NCBI GenBank assembly: GCA_911728435.2
Contig: OU452202.1
Span: 11,573,135 to 11,637,134 of the forward strand
Reading direction: 5' to 3'
Length of the DNA: 64,000 nt
Origin: Apoderus coryli
Taxonomy: Eukaryota; Arthropoda; Insecta; Coleoptera; Attelabidae
Below the pieces are notes generated by a model. The model was not told where the DNA came from, did no database searches, and worked only from the letters and a program-made list of their open reading frames with translations. The translations under genes were made by a program, and so were the position numbers. Of this stretch, positions 44,195 to 56,104 are shown piece after piece (position 1 is the first letter of the stretch; the number at the start of each line of letters is the position of its first letter).

Positions 44195-46485
44195 CAGTGG
44201 TCGCCAACCTTCTGAATGTATTGAGCACCTTCGGTAATTGTGGCATGTGCAGTGAGCTAATTTTCTTTTTTTTTTTGAATGTACAGTGTTTTTGGGGCCT
44301 TGGTGTCGTATAGGACGCTATCATACAGGACCTAATCAAGACCTAAGAAATTATCCTTGATGACCGTTTAGGCGTATGTCGTTTGGCATGAAAATATCCC
44401 TTCATAATATCTTTGTCCTGCGTAAATTTCACGACCCCATTATTAGGAAAACAGATTTCAATTTTTTGGGGCCTTGGTTTGGTATAGGATGCTATCATAC
44501 AGGACCTAATCAAGACCTAAGTAACTATCCTTTATGACCGTTCCGAAGAATGTCGTTTGGCATGCAAATAGCCCTTTATAATAATAATAATAATACTCTT
44601 TATTCATAAGGTACAGCAAAGGTACATAGAATGCGTCATGAATTGAAGGAAATTACATATAAAAACAGAATTGCATAAAAGACACATATTGTAAAATTAC
44701 ATTACAGAATCAAGCACGAATTCAACAAATTGTATAAAAGACACACATATTATAAAATTAAATTACAGAGTCAAGCATGAATTGAACAATCAAAATATTC
44801 ACTCAATGAATAAAAGCTGTTATCCAGCAGCCAATTTCTGACTTCATTTTTAAATTTACTGGCGGTATTTATTAATTTCAAGCGCAGAGGCAAATTATTG
44901 AAAATTTTTATAGGCATTATATAAGAACTATTCGCTGAAAGGGAGAGTCTGTGCATCGGCAATTTTAAATTCAACCCACATCTAAGTTCATAGTTCGATG
45001 ATTGATTAGTGCTGGTAAAGTTACTGATATGTGAATATACATAGAAAACACATTCTAAAATATAAATTGATATTACTGTTAATATCCTCAGATCTTTAAA
45101 CAATTGACGACAGGAGTATCTTGCTGGTTTAAATGTCATCGTTCTAATGATCCTCTTTTGTAATAAAAGTATTTCATCTATGCGTCGTGAGTTACCCCAC
45201 AACACAATAGCATAACATAAAACAGAGTGAATATTAGCAAAATAGAACGACCGGAATATATCGACGGAAACAAAGCTTCTCATATTCCATATTAAAAAGG
45301 AAAACCTGCAAAGTTTGCCCGAAATAACCTCGATTTGCTTATACCAATTTAATTGTGAGTCAATCTCCACGCCTAAGAATCTTACACATGATTTTTGTAC
45401 AAGCCGATGATCGCCATTCCCAACTCTAATGCTATAGTCCACCTCTAGCCGAGAAGTGTATATAGTTTGTCTTCCCCAAATTCAGCACCAGACCATTGGT
45501 ATTACAATAACCTCGCATCTGCTCCAAACAGTCATGTACCTTTGATCTTAGATCCCCAACATTATCAGCAGATAATATCGCTGAGGTATCGTCTGCAAAA
45601 AGCGTTATGTGTTCTGTGGAGTCTATGTATCTGGATATGTCGGAAATAAGCAATATGAATATCAGGGGTCCCAACGTACTGCCTTGCGGAACACCGACAT
45701 TTAACTCCAGAATTGATGATTCTACTGTTTTACCGCCACGGTTGAGACTCACCCTTTGTTTTCTAGATGTAAGGTAAGATGCTAACCATTGTAAAGGTGT
45801 TCCCCTAACACCAAAACTATGAAATTTGGATAAAATTGTCTGTTGATCTACCGTCTCAAAAGCTCGTGTATAATCAAAGAATAAACCCGAACACTTAAGC
45901 CTTTCCTCCAATGTCCTCAATACGCCACCGACGAACTGAATAATGGCATCCTGGGTAGATAAACCCTGCCTAAAACCAAATTGGTTTTCACCAATGATGT
46001 TGTATTTGTTTACAAATTGGACAAGTCGTCGGTAGTACGCATTTTTAAAAACCTTTGAAAACAGTGACAACACAGAGACACCTCTATAGTTACAAATACT
46101 CACAGGATCCCCCTTCTTGAAGATAGGCACAACCCTGGCTAACTTTGATTGATGGGGAAATTGCCTTCAAGAAAGGAACAGTTTACCAAGTGCGTTAAAA
46201 TAGGCGCTATATAATCAATTACGGTCTTCAATAATGAACATTTATAATATCATTGTCCTGCGTAAATTTCACGACCCCATTATTAGGAAAACAGATTTAA
46301 ATTTTTTGAGGCCTTGGTTTGGTATAGGACGCCAATACAGGACCTAATCAAGACCTAAGAAACTATCCTTAATGAGGAATCCTCCGCATGTCGTTTGGCA
46401 TGTAGATATATATGTTCGGAGCTACGTAGCAGAAATCTCTTCGCGAGCTACCAGGGGCTCCCGATCGACGGGTTGGCGACCACTG
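44195..46485. mobile_element. hAT-like non-autonomous element with internal 175-bp repeats
   Basis: The termini CAGTGGTCGCCAACC and GGTTGGCGACCACTG are perfect 15-bp inverse copies of hAT type. The 8-bp flanks (acccgaaa and acctaaag) agree at five of eight positions, so a decayed target duplication is possible. The body contains a unit starting 'gggccttggtt' and ending 'gtcgtttggcatg', about 175 bp, present at about 44290, 44468 and 46306. A non-LTR copy (44583-46240) is inserted at a unit junction. No hAT transposase. Confidence 0.8.
44583..46240 (-). pseudogene. CR1/Jockey-group non-LTR copy, 5'-truncated, one frameshift
   Basis: On the minus strand one long frame (46130-45432) runs from VVPIFKKGDPVSICNYRGVS through FGFRQGLSTQDAI, FFDYTRAFETVDQ (first catalytic Asp region), VGVPQGSTLGPLIFILLIS and ITLFADDTSAI (catalytic FADD) to LNLGKTNYIHFS. 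The second frame (45442-44771) continues with VRFLGVEIDSQLNW, LCYAIVLWGNSRRIDEILLL, QLFKDLRILTVISIYILE and FNNLPLRLKL to a normal C-terminus. One frameshift near 45437 is the only break. The 3' end is AATAAAGAG with (TTA)n. TTTATAAT at both borders (44575-44582 and 46241-46248) looks like the target duplication. Endonuclease and ORF1 are missing by 5' truncation. Confidence 0.92.
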
Positions 46486-47480
46486 ACCTAAAGCATATCG
46501 AACATTTTTTTTTCTGTAATAAAATAAGTTTCTACTAATTTTAGTGCATTTTTTAAAATTTTGTGGTTTAACACTGTTGTATTGCATTACACCGTACATA
46601 TATGGGTGATTTATTATACATATTATTAATGTGAATAGCCATAAGTTATTTCTCTCTACGGCCCATTTAAGTTACATCAATGCACACCACAAAAAACTCT
46701 TAAGGAGTCCTAAGAGCAATTCAAAAGTAATATAAAATCGTTCCACGCTATAGTTCTGTTTCTCACAATCATATAATAAAAAATCACACGCGCACATAGA
46801 GAACCACTTTTGGAAATGGGGGAATTTCACAATTACCCACAATGTATAGTCGTTTAATGGTTTATTCCTGTTGAAAGCTACGACTCCTACAACTATACTA
46901 TTGGGGATAGGATTTCTAAGGACTTTTAGCTACCATTGGGAATCACTCATGTCTGACCCGAGTTTATTAGACACTGTCGAAGTTTGGGTGTGTACCGCTA
47001 GTGGTGTAGTGTATGTATGTATGAGATAGACATTTGCATTTTAGCTAAGTGCAAGTAGTTTGTTGGGTTTGAAGTTGAAAGCAAACAAACCATGTTTGAG
47101 GGGTTGTTTTGTGGTTAAATTAAAGGGCAAAATAACATTCTGCTTGAACAAATCTACATGGGCAAGTTTCGCGGAAATTATACCTAAATCATAACATTGT
47201 CTACTCATTCTTATGTCTGTAATATGCAAACGTATCTAATTATTTTAACAGCATTTTTGTATATAAATTATGCCTACGGGATGTCCAAAATCAATCTCTT
47301 AATTTTGTCTTTTTAGTTTTGCATATTACGAGGCTGTAACTAATCAAACAGCGCTACCAAAAATTATCGTCCCGCTTTCTATCTATATCTATAGTGTTGT
47401 ACTGATTTAACACTGTCAAGTTATTCTACAACTTTCGAAGGCAATTATCTCTATATCTTGTGATTCTTCAGACGATCGAA
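46486..47480. other. Unassigned stretch
   Basis: No motif or shared repeat. The 62-codon minus frame at 47229-47041 is unrecognised. Confidence 0.4.
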
Positions 47481-47484
47481 AGAG

Positions 47485-47539
47485 CATCTTCAACACCTGA
47501 TGAGTCGTGGATCGACGAAACGGCCGTCTTGTCTTGATG
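47485..47539 (+). ncRNA. Hammerhead ribozyme (type I, minimal stem III)
   Basis: Plus strand: outer stem I CAUC, internal loop, ACA, one mismatch, core CUGAUGA, stem II GUCG-UGGAU-CGAC, GAAAC, GGCCGUC with the GUC triplet, mismatch, UGU, internal loop, GAUG closing stem I. The core 47497-47528 is identical in 32 of 32 bases to the minus-strand core at 29982-30013, while flanks differ. Stem I is weaker here. ACGGCCGU is self-complementary. No ORF or TE end is recognisable around it. Confidence 0.75.
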
Positions 47540-47544
47540 TCTAG

Positions 47545-49725
47545 TGTGCGACGGAAATGCCTAGCTATTTCTCTTTCTTGGATTTGAATTTAGACAAACC
47601 AAGAAACAATATTTAAATCATAATAGAAATTTCAGTTATTTTTCTTCTAAAGTTGATGATGATTGTGGAGCAGACGTGTTTTGTATATAGAGGTTTAAAA
47701 AAGAGTTTTGTGATGTGCTTGTAATTTATTTGTTTTTGTATCAATGTAGATTTAACTAATATTTTAGTTACGAAATTTACAGTACGATATGGTTTTTTGT
47801 TTTGTATTTGATTATGTCGTAAAAAAGCTTTGACATAGACAAAAAGCTCTGCTTTGGCAATACCGCGCTATTCTAAAAGCAGTAATTTATTCTTCTATTC
47901 TTACATATGCTATATGATTTATACAAAATATAATATACAAATTTCTGCTTTCTAAATCATTAGAAAGTTATAGTAGCTAAGCAAAAAACTACCAGAATAT
48001 CTGCATTGCAAAACTATGCTTAGTATTACGCTTATTATTTGTGGAGAGACTTTGGCTATATATTTTTATATACATATTAATAGGAAAAATCAACCCGAAA
48101 CTCTGGTAATTTTTTTTAAGTGTTCCTTTATGTACTCATATATTATTTTAAATATTTATTTTTGGACACTAAGGGATTTTATATATGACTTTTATATATA
48201 TAAAGAAAAATGTGTCTATTGTTTTAACTTTACAACTAACAGTAAACATTGTAGTGTTATGTTTACTGCTAGTGATTTCACTGAAACTGTCAGCAGGACA
48301 CAAAAAATCGCTGCATGGTACCAATTAGCTACGACATCATTAAAAAGTCATTGATGTTGAAACTGTTTCCGACCATGGTTGATTAGCGTGGTTGCCTGCT
48401 GTGTGATTGGCCGGAAAATTGTTCATTCAATTTCGTTGTCTATACCGCCAATGTGACGCCATTATATTGTTTGTCATGTTTTATGAAAATAGTAGATACG
48501 AATAAGTTTATATCAATTGTCTTTTGTGTTTGTTAGACTGAGACAATTAAAAAACACAGCAAAGACGACTTTTGTCTGTATAGATAAATAAATAAATAAA
48601 ATTAAAAAAAAATAATATGGGAAAAAAGTATAATTTGGAAAATTATGTAAATTGGTGTGGGGGGGCAAAATCCTAAAATATTTTTTATACATCGAGCTGT
48701 TAATTACTTAATTTTAGGATTTTATTTACAGTTTTGTTGAATATAAAATTGTAGTCGTAATTTGTGAACTATATTCTATAATCAATTCTGTGGTTTTTTT
48801 ATATTATATGAATCAATAGTAATTAATACCATCTGGAATTAACACGAAGTCTACTCAAAAAACATTCCTACATTGCAATTTAACAGCCCTTGTATAATGT
48901 ATAAGTATATAAATCTATGTACCCCAAAAACCAAATCGTTCGAGTCATACCTACATTCTCATTAGTATTGACAAACAACCCAAAAGCGCTTCAACGTCGT
49001 AATTACTAATAAATATGTCTGGTTCAAAATAGAAAGGCAATGTTTGCTGACACAAACACACAAACTCCCGATGCTTACACTGACAAAATGGCAATAATTA
49101 TGTATGCTAAATACTAAATCTAAATAGCAAAACGTTTTTGAAGTAGAGACTTGTTGAAAATGTCGATTCATTTAATGTTTAATATTATTTTGAAAATGTG
49201 TAAGTATGTGGGAAGTACATGACAAATCCATTAATGTTGGTAATGATTTACATTTTGAAGTTAATGTCTACATTATGTGCCAAATCTGTGTGTGGCTCTA
49301 CCTATGTACACACATAGATATATTGAAGTATTACATTATTACTCTATCTACCTATTTATAATAAGGATGTTCTGTCTGTTTCACAAAACAAATCATGCAT
49401 GTTATAATTTTAGGGTTAAAGATTAAATTTAAAAAAAACAACATATTAAGCAGATAACTTTATTTTTGATTTTGAATTTTTATTACAATGAACTTTATAG
49501 GTACTTATCGAAATGTGATTATTACAGATTACCATTTTAATCTTTTATTTTTTACTTGTAAATATTATTTTGAATTGTCTTTGGAAAAATGAAAAACAAA
49601 AGTTTCAAATTACTGAGAAAATACGTATTAAAATTGGAAATATAATATAATAAATCGAAAATAAGACGCAATAATACTTATTGATCTAATATAACATGCA
49701 TATACGTTGATTTCATAGTTGGTTT
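47545..49725. other. AT-rich stretch, one unassigned 112-codon frame
   Basis: The plus frame 48016-48354 (MLSITLIICGETLAIYF...) is hydrophobic and Y/F/I-rich, as AT-rich noise often is. I recognise no family. Nothing else is assignable. Confidence 0.35.
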
Positions 49726-49728
49726 ATA

Positions 49729-50916
49729 CAGGGTGAGTCGGGAGGACTGGGTCTAACTTTAAGGGTGTAAACTATGCATCAAAATAATAAAAAACTCGAA
49801 GGTTATACAATATTCATTTGTTTTCAGGTTATAAAATAAAAACAAAATATTGCATTAATGTAGCATTCCTGTAATAAATGTCCATATTTCCTTGTTGTGC
49901 TATAACTATCCTATTAGTGGCAGTATAAAAGGTTATATTGATTCATCGTAAACTTTCGGATTTGTATTATTTTAATTTTATAAAATGCCACACATTTATT
50001 CACATCTCGAATACGCAGGATTTAGAAGAAATAGAAAATGTTGTAAAGAATTGGAATTCCCCAAAAAAGAGTGATCAATATGTTTCACAAGCAAGGCTTA
50101 TACCCGTAACATGTACAGCGCGTACAGAATCTTCCACCTGGAGACTATGTCAAACGTATGCAATTTTGTGAGTGGATAATTAATAATCGTCATCTTTTAC
50201 CGCACATACTTTTTACTGACGAAGCTAGTTCTAGCTGCTAGCTTCTATTCACCCATGTATGGTCGGACGAAAATCCTTACGCAATCGTCCAAAGTAATTT
50301 TTAACACAGATTTTCAGTAAACGTCTGATGCGGCATGATTGATAATAATTTCATTGGCCCTTTTCTTTTGGAAAATCGTCTTACAGGGGATTACCATACA
50401 TACCTACTTGAGTGTTTTAGAAAATAAATAGCAAGGACTACTGGCGGAGATTCCATTAAACTTAAGAATTGAAATATATTATCGACACTTTGGAGCGGCT
50501 GCCAATTCGATCGCTTTGTACGAAAGGTTTCCAGAGCGCTGGATTGGTCGCGGTCGCGGTCCTATATTAGTTGGCCTCCTAGATCGCCAGACTTCACGCC
50601 GTTGGACTACAATTTATGGGGTTGGTTAAAAACTGAGGTTTTTCGAAATGCTGCACTCAATATTAAAGAATGGCATGAATAAATTAAAAGTTCCACGCGC
50701 GCCATTCCTAAACGAATCAGGAAATGTTTGGAAGTCACTAATCGTTAAGGAGATATTTGACTTAAAAAACCGTTATTTACAAAAAACTTTTAACACCTTT
50801 TATCTTGGAAACAATGGATTCCCGGAAGTATTTTTATGATGGGAACTTTTTTTCATAAAATGACCTGAGAAATAACCAGCACGTTAAATATTGCCGCGTC
50901 TCTTTGTAACACCCTG
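49729..50916 (+). mobile_element. Mariner-type element with decayed transposase
   Basis: It starts CAGGGTGAGTCGGG after TA and ends GTAACACCCTG before TA. TIR similarity is limited to the tips. The centre holds a plus-strand transposase remnant. The 1.19-kb length is close to that of small mariner elements. Confidence 0.75.
50090..50660 (+). pseudogene. Mariner-type transposase remnant of 49729-50916
   Basis: Decayed plus-strand frames include HILFTDEAS (first Asp region), WSDENPYAIVQSNF, FSVNVWCGMIDNNFIGPFLL, LTGDYHTYLLE, LYERFPERWIGRGRGP and SPDFTPLDYNLWGWLK..VF (third Asp region), spread over at least four frame changes. The second Asp motif is not recognisable. Confidence 0.8.
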
Positions 50917-51109
50917 TATGTCGGTGAACGAAATTCTCATCTAAGTGAATACCGTTCGATAATGTTAAAGAAAATGGGAAGTACCTCTCAGTTGGGTGTC
51001 AGGGGATATTACTTCAATATTTTCTTTCTTCTCTTTTATTACAAATTTACAAAAAAAGAGAGCTTTTCCATATATTTAAATATTGCATTTAATTTGTAAC
51101 ACTTTTTAA

Positions 51110-53700
51110 TAATAATAATAATAATTCTTTATTTGCGTTTTAACCGTAGTTATCTGCATCGTCATACAACAACAACATAATAAGTGTAAAATGACAAATC
51201 CTACAGAAACAAAACTTTTAGTCTATATACGAGTACATTTAAAATTTGAAATTAAGAAAGTCAGCGTAAGTGTACGGAATTATTTCAAGAAGGTGCAGTT
51301 TTACCCCTTGCTTAAACCTTACATTGTCTTTCAAGTTTTGGAGAGAAAGTGGCAAGTGGTTGTAAAATCTGATTCCCATGATCAAACACTGTTTATCAGT
51401 CAGGGCCAGTCTGTGCTGAGGTAAGCATATCCTATCTTTTTTTCTTGTGTTATGTTCATGCATATCACCGTGTCTATTTAAACCCTCTGCATTACCTCTG
51501 ACATATAAAATACATTGCCAAATATATAACGCAGGAACAGTGAAAATATTTAGTTTTTTAAACAACGGCTTGCATGAATCCTTGTAATTCGCTTTTGCTA
51601 CTATGCCCCAGAACAGAACGCTATAGTTAATAAGTCCCTGAAAGTACGCCATATACGAGCAACGAACAACGCTCTCAGAGCATGTACTCGCCAGTCTCCT
51701 CAAAAGGTAGTTAACACTCGACAATCTTTTAGAGAGGATATCAATCTGGGAATTCCATGTCAAACCCAGAAATTTAACAACCTTATCGTTAACGTATCGA
51801 CCCCTAAGTGAAAAATAAATCCGCTCTGTTTTTGTAATATTAAGGCACAGTCAGCATTGGATTCGAACCATTTTTCTGCCATGACAAATTTATTATCGAG
51901 TTGTTTGTTATTATTTTTGTTAGACTCATACAAAGTAGTATCATCCGTATACTGAATGATTTGAGTATCTCTAACAAAAGCGGAGGTCATTGACATAGAG
52001 CAAAAACAAAAAAGGACCCAATATCGAACCTTGGGGTACCCCTATGATTACATCCCGTGCATCAGACCTCTCTCCCTCGCACTCCACTATCTGCTGTCGA
52101 TCGCTCAGGTAGGACTCAATGAAGTTCAAAGCAAGCCCTCTCACACCATACAGAGGCAATTTCGCTAAAAGAATTGTATGGATCACAAAATCCAATGCTC
52201 TGCTAAGATCACAGAATATTGATGTAAGAGTCTCACCCCTCTCCATTGCATCAACAATAGACCGCACCAACTTTAGGATTGCTTGTTTTGGAGAACTTCG
52301 CCTTCGATAACCATACTGTGATTCTGAGATAAGTTGGTATTTCTCTAAAAATTCGTATAACCTGTTATTGAAAGCGATTTCTATTGGCTTAGAGAGGATT
52401 GGTATTATAGAAATAGGTCGATAATTGCTAACCTCTCCAGGATCATCCTTTTTATATAAGGGAGACACTTTAGTAAGTTTTAGTTTTTGTGGAAATTTTC
52501 CATCACTAAAACATTTATTTATAATTATTTTTAAAGGTACACAAATTCCATAATTAATTTTTTTGATGAGACTATTGCTCAAGCCGAATATATCCTTCGC
52601 GACGCTCCGAGACATACTCTCTATGATCTTAACAACCTCCAGCTCATCAATAGGTGACAAATATAGAGTGTTACTGGCAGAACCAAGAAATCGCGCGCAC
52701 ATGGCCACAGGATCTGAACTTCCAACATTTATATTTCCATCAAATGCAATACTTAAAAAATATTTATTGAAATCAGATGACTTTATTTGAAATGGTTTTT
52801 TGGTGTTACTATTTTGAAGCAATGGGTCTTTAATAATTTTCCAAATTGTTTTCGATTTGAGATCAGAGTCAGAAATTAATCGCTCGTAATATTCTTTTTT
52901 TGATTGTTTCATTTTTGTTTTATAAATGTTCCTAATTTTTTAAATTTCACTATCAAATGACAAATTTGGAGTTTGCTTATTAAAATCAATAAGAAATCTT
53001 AGTTTTTCACGAAGTTGTCTTAATTCGTTATTAAACCAAATTTTTCTTGTGTTTTTATAGTGTATTGTTTTAGTTTTAAAAGGCAAAAATTCATTGACTG
53101 CCTGTAACAGTACGACATGAAACTTATTGAACATTTCATCAACGTCTTTAAGTAGGTTCAGAGATTCCCAATCATACCCCTGTAAAAAATCTATACATTT
53201 CTCCACACCTTCCTGATTAATTGGTCTAAATTTTAAAATTTTTGTTTTAGATTTTATTCCCTTATCACTGACATCTTACACACATTCACAATACCTTTAT
53301 GATCGGTCAAGTCATAGCAATCAAATAACGATACATTACATAAAGACTTGGCATTAGTTATACAATTATCAAGACAAGTGCTGCTCGTTTTACCAATTCT
53401 TGTTGGAGAATGTATTAAATTTTCGAAACCGAAAGAACTAAACATGTTACCAGCAAATTGTTTATCTTTAAAATCTGATAAAAAATCTATGTTAAAATCC
53501 CCGTACACATAAATGGCACCCTTAAGATTTTCTAATACAAAAAATATTTCTTGCATCGTCTCAAAGAAAATTGACATTTCACCCAAAGGTGATCTATAAA
53601 TACATAAAACTATTGCATTATATGTGGGAAACTCTACAGCGACAACCTCGCAATGTACTTCTTTAGAGAGCCTATTTAAAATAGTATAGTTAAATGGAAC
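51110..53700 (-). pseudogene. CR1/Jockey-group non-LTR retrotransposon: APE end, RT and C-terminal domain
   Basis: The longest retrotransposon copy here. Minus-strand order: IYVYGDFNIDFL and YDLTDHKGIVNV (end of the APE endonuclease, 53586-53254), a linker (53206-52940), KVSPLYKKDDPGEVSNYRPI, YGYRRRSSPKQAI, FCDLSRALDFVIH, IGVPQGSILGPFLFLLYVN (52912-51971), QYTDDTTLYESN (catalytic YTDD, 51960-51910), then MTWNSQIDILSKRLSSVNYL to FYNHLPLSLQNLK and YADFLNFKF stop at 51239. A short 3' UTR ends in AATAAAGAA with (TTA)n at 51110. Breaks lie near 53230, 52925, 51985 and 51770. 5' truncation removes ORF1 and most of the endonuclease. Confidence 0.92.
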
Positions 53701-54583
53701 AAGCTAATAATATTATTAGCCACTAAGATAGCATAGCACACGGGTGTGAGATCAGAATACAGTAATATATCTAGGATTCAGCCAGAATTGATGCATATTT
53801 ATCTCACAGGATGAGGTTCCCTGCGGCACAGAGAATAAAAGCATCTGGAACAATAGACTGTTATAGGCATACACACAACATACTCCAAAGGATGTTGTAT
53901 TGGAAGAGCAAAGAGAGAACCCACGCACAACCTGTCGTTCGCAGCAATACGCGATTTAATCAAATCATTCTAGCTTGAACTAATTCGAAAAAAAGGAGGA
54001 ATGTGGTATATATTTATGTCCGTTTGAAGGAACAGTCCCTTAAAGGGAGAAAAAACTATTATTTCTGAACAAAAAATATTCATGGGCGGGTGAAATAAAA
54101 TTTAAATAAATACCCCTGTTCTTATTTCGGCATATATTACTTGCATTCAAATGTTCAATGAACATTCAGAGAAGTCTCTTCCATAGCACATTATTTATAA
54201 TATTTACAATAATTGCTTAATTACCTTAATTTTCATTAAATTATGATTTTTTTTTTCAGTGACAAATAAAGTCGAATCTCCACAAAACTAAATTAAATAG
54301 AAATTTATAAATATTATCGAAACATGTTTTGGAACTTAAACTTTAATATGGAAAAGCAGAGTTATACTCGTACATTATATGTCTTTTTCTTTTTATAAAT
54401 CATGATTCGCAACTATCTTTATATTTTAGAGTTTAATTGAAAAGCTGACTTAACTGTGCACTCGAGTTAGAGAACGGCTGTTCTCTAACTGTATTAACTG
54501 ACTGTATTAAATTTACTCCGAACCGCTGAAGCTTCGAAAGATGTATAAGTTTCTTATGGTTTTTGACACTGATAGGGTGGTTT
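53701..54583. other. Unassigned stretch
   Basis: No motif or full repeat. 'atcgaaacatgtttt' at 54316 recalls the 3' side of the ACAUGU hammerheads, but the CUGANGA core is missing. Confidence 0.4.
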
Positions 54584-54584
54584 T

Positions 54585-55026
54585 TAGCTCTCCATATCAT
54601 ATAATATGTAATATATATATATATTTCACTGGAAATACTTGTTTTTGGTCATTTTATACATAAATAAGTAGGTTTAAAACAATGTCTGTCTGTCTGTATC
54701 CACGAAAACGCAAAAACCGCTTAATAGATTTTAACCAAATTTGGTACAAGATGGCAAGGAGCTGATTAGATTTTGGGAAAATTGAGCGTAGGCAAGGGGT
54801 TTAAAAGAGGGTTCAAACATTAAAAAAATTCATAGTTCTTAAACTTATCCGAAATACTACAATAGTGTAAAATGGGGTAAAAAAGATTTAAAAAAACGTA
54901 TTTCTTAAACATGGCAGAAACATCAACTAGTTATTTATAGCTTTGATAGAATATAACCTATAAAATGTGTCATAAATAACTTACTTTCATAGGTGTTTGT
55001 AAATAGTGGAAAAGGGGTCAAAACTC
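54585..55026 (+). mobile_element. Helentron-like element, 5' partial copy
   Basis: It starts 'ttagctctccatatcata' exactly as the copy at 7328 and continues uninterrupted through 'taatatgtaatata', '(GTCT)n atccacgaaaacgc' and 'gcgtaggcaaggggttt' to the first tandem unit, ending near 55026. It therefore shows what the 5' end looked like before the palindromic insertion at 7346-9045. Confidence 0.8.
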
Positions 55027-55079
55027 GTTTTGAGGAGATTTGACTTTCATTTCCCGATAATAATTATTAATTGTTGATC

Positions 55080-56101
55080 TTAGTGATGAAAACCTAAACT
55101 AATGTTAAATCGCATTTCTTCCAATGTTGCGACGGTATGGTTGGATAAGACCGTGAATTTTAAAAGACACTTTGTTTTTTAAATCATTTTTTTTCCTACA
55201 TATTCTCCTAGTCCAACGTGTTTCTATTTTTATTGTTCTTTCTAAATAATACGTAAGATTCCTCAAGGCCCTCAAAATAAGCGTTTGTTTCAACGATGAC
55301 CTCTTCACTCGACCCAAATCTCGTACCACGCAACCATTTCTTCCGCTTTGGAAACAGGGAATAATCTGAAGAATCTGGTGTTTGACGTAGCAGTTTGTAG
55401 CATAATTGATCGAATTTTTGTTACGGTGTCTGCACACTAAATGCGGTCATTTCTGCTTCAAAACAGTATCAAATATGCCCAAAAGGTGTGCATAATATTC
55501 GCCAGTGATCGTTTTATCCTTTTCAAGGTAATCGATATGAATGACTCCGCGCGAATCCCAGAAAACTGTGGCCATGACTTTGTTTCCCGAGAGACTCATC
55601 TTAGCCTTCTTCGATACACGTTCACGAGTAGAAATCCACTGTCTTGATTGTTGCTCGGTTGGTTTGCGCCTGAATATCTCCAAACACTCCTTTGTGTTTA
55701 TGGTTCATCGGGAGCAACACAGACAGATTTTTCTTGGAAATATTCATGCACCCGCTCAATTGAGATGCCTACAGCCGCAGCCAACTCACGCACTTCCAAT
55801 GTTCGCTCATCCAATATCATTCCATGGATTTTGCCGGTACTTTCTGGCGTAGATAACGGCTTCTTTTGGGACACCTGAACGTTCAGCATTTGAATCGATT
55901 TGACGCATATGACAGCTTTATCATAGAAATTCCTTACAGTTTTAATAATGTTTGTGTTTATGCCAAAAATATGTAGTTTTTGCCGCAGTAATGGTCAAGA
56001 GCACGATTAAAATTTACAAAATATTTTCATTCCTTGAAGACATGAGGTGATTTCAGATAACAAAATTTAACAAAAAAAAAAAATGTTTTCATCACAGCTT
56101 G
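55080..56101 (-). pseudogene. Mariner element with internally deleted transposase
   Basis: The right end on the minus strand reads TACAAGCTGTGATGAAAAC, a mariner-like TIR after TA at 56101; a decayed GTGATGAAAAC lies at the other end near 55086. Transposase frames: KIHGMILDERTLEVRELAAA with VGISIERVHEYFQEKS (55830-55700, helix-turn-helix), QQSRQWISTRERVSKKAKMS, ATVFWDSRGVIHIDYLEKDK and TITGEYYAHLLGIFDTVLKQ (55683-55450), then FGSSEEVIVETNAYFEGLEE (about 55290). The regions of the first and last catalytic Asp are deleted or unreadable. Confidence 0.85.
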
Positions 56102-56104
56102 TAT

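Noticed and set aside
54310..54335. GAAACAUGUU string resembling the 3' half of the ACAUGU hammerheads
   Set aside because: No CUGANGA core within a suitable distance upstream.
55541..55878. Plus-strand frames of 103 and 76 codons
   Set aside because: Antisense shadows of the mariner transposase on the minus strand.
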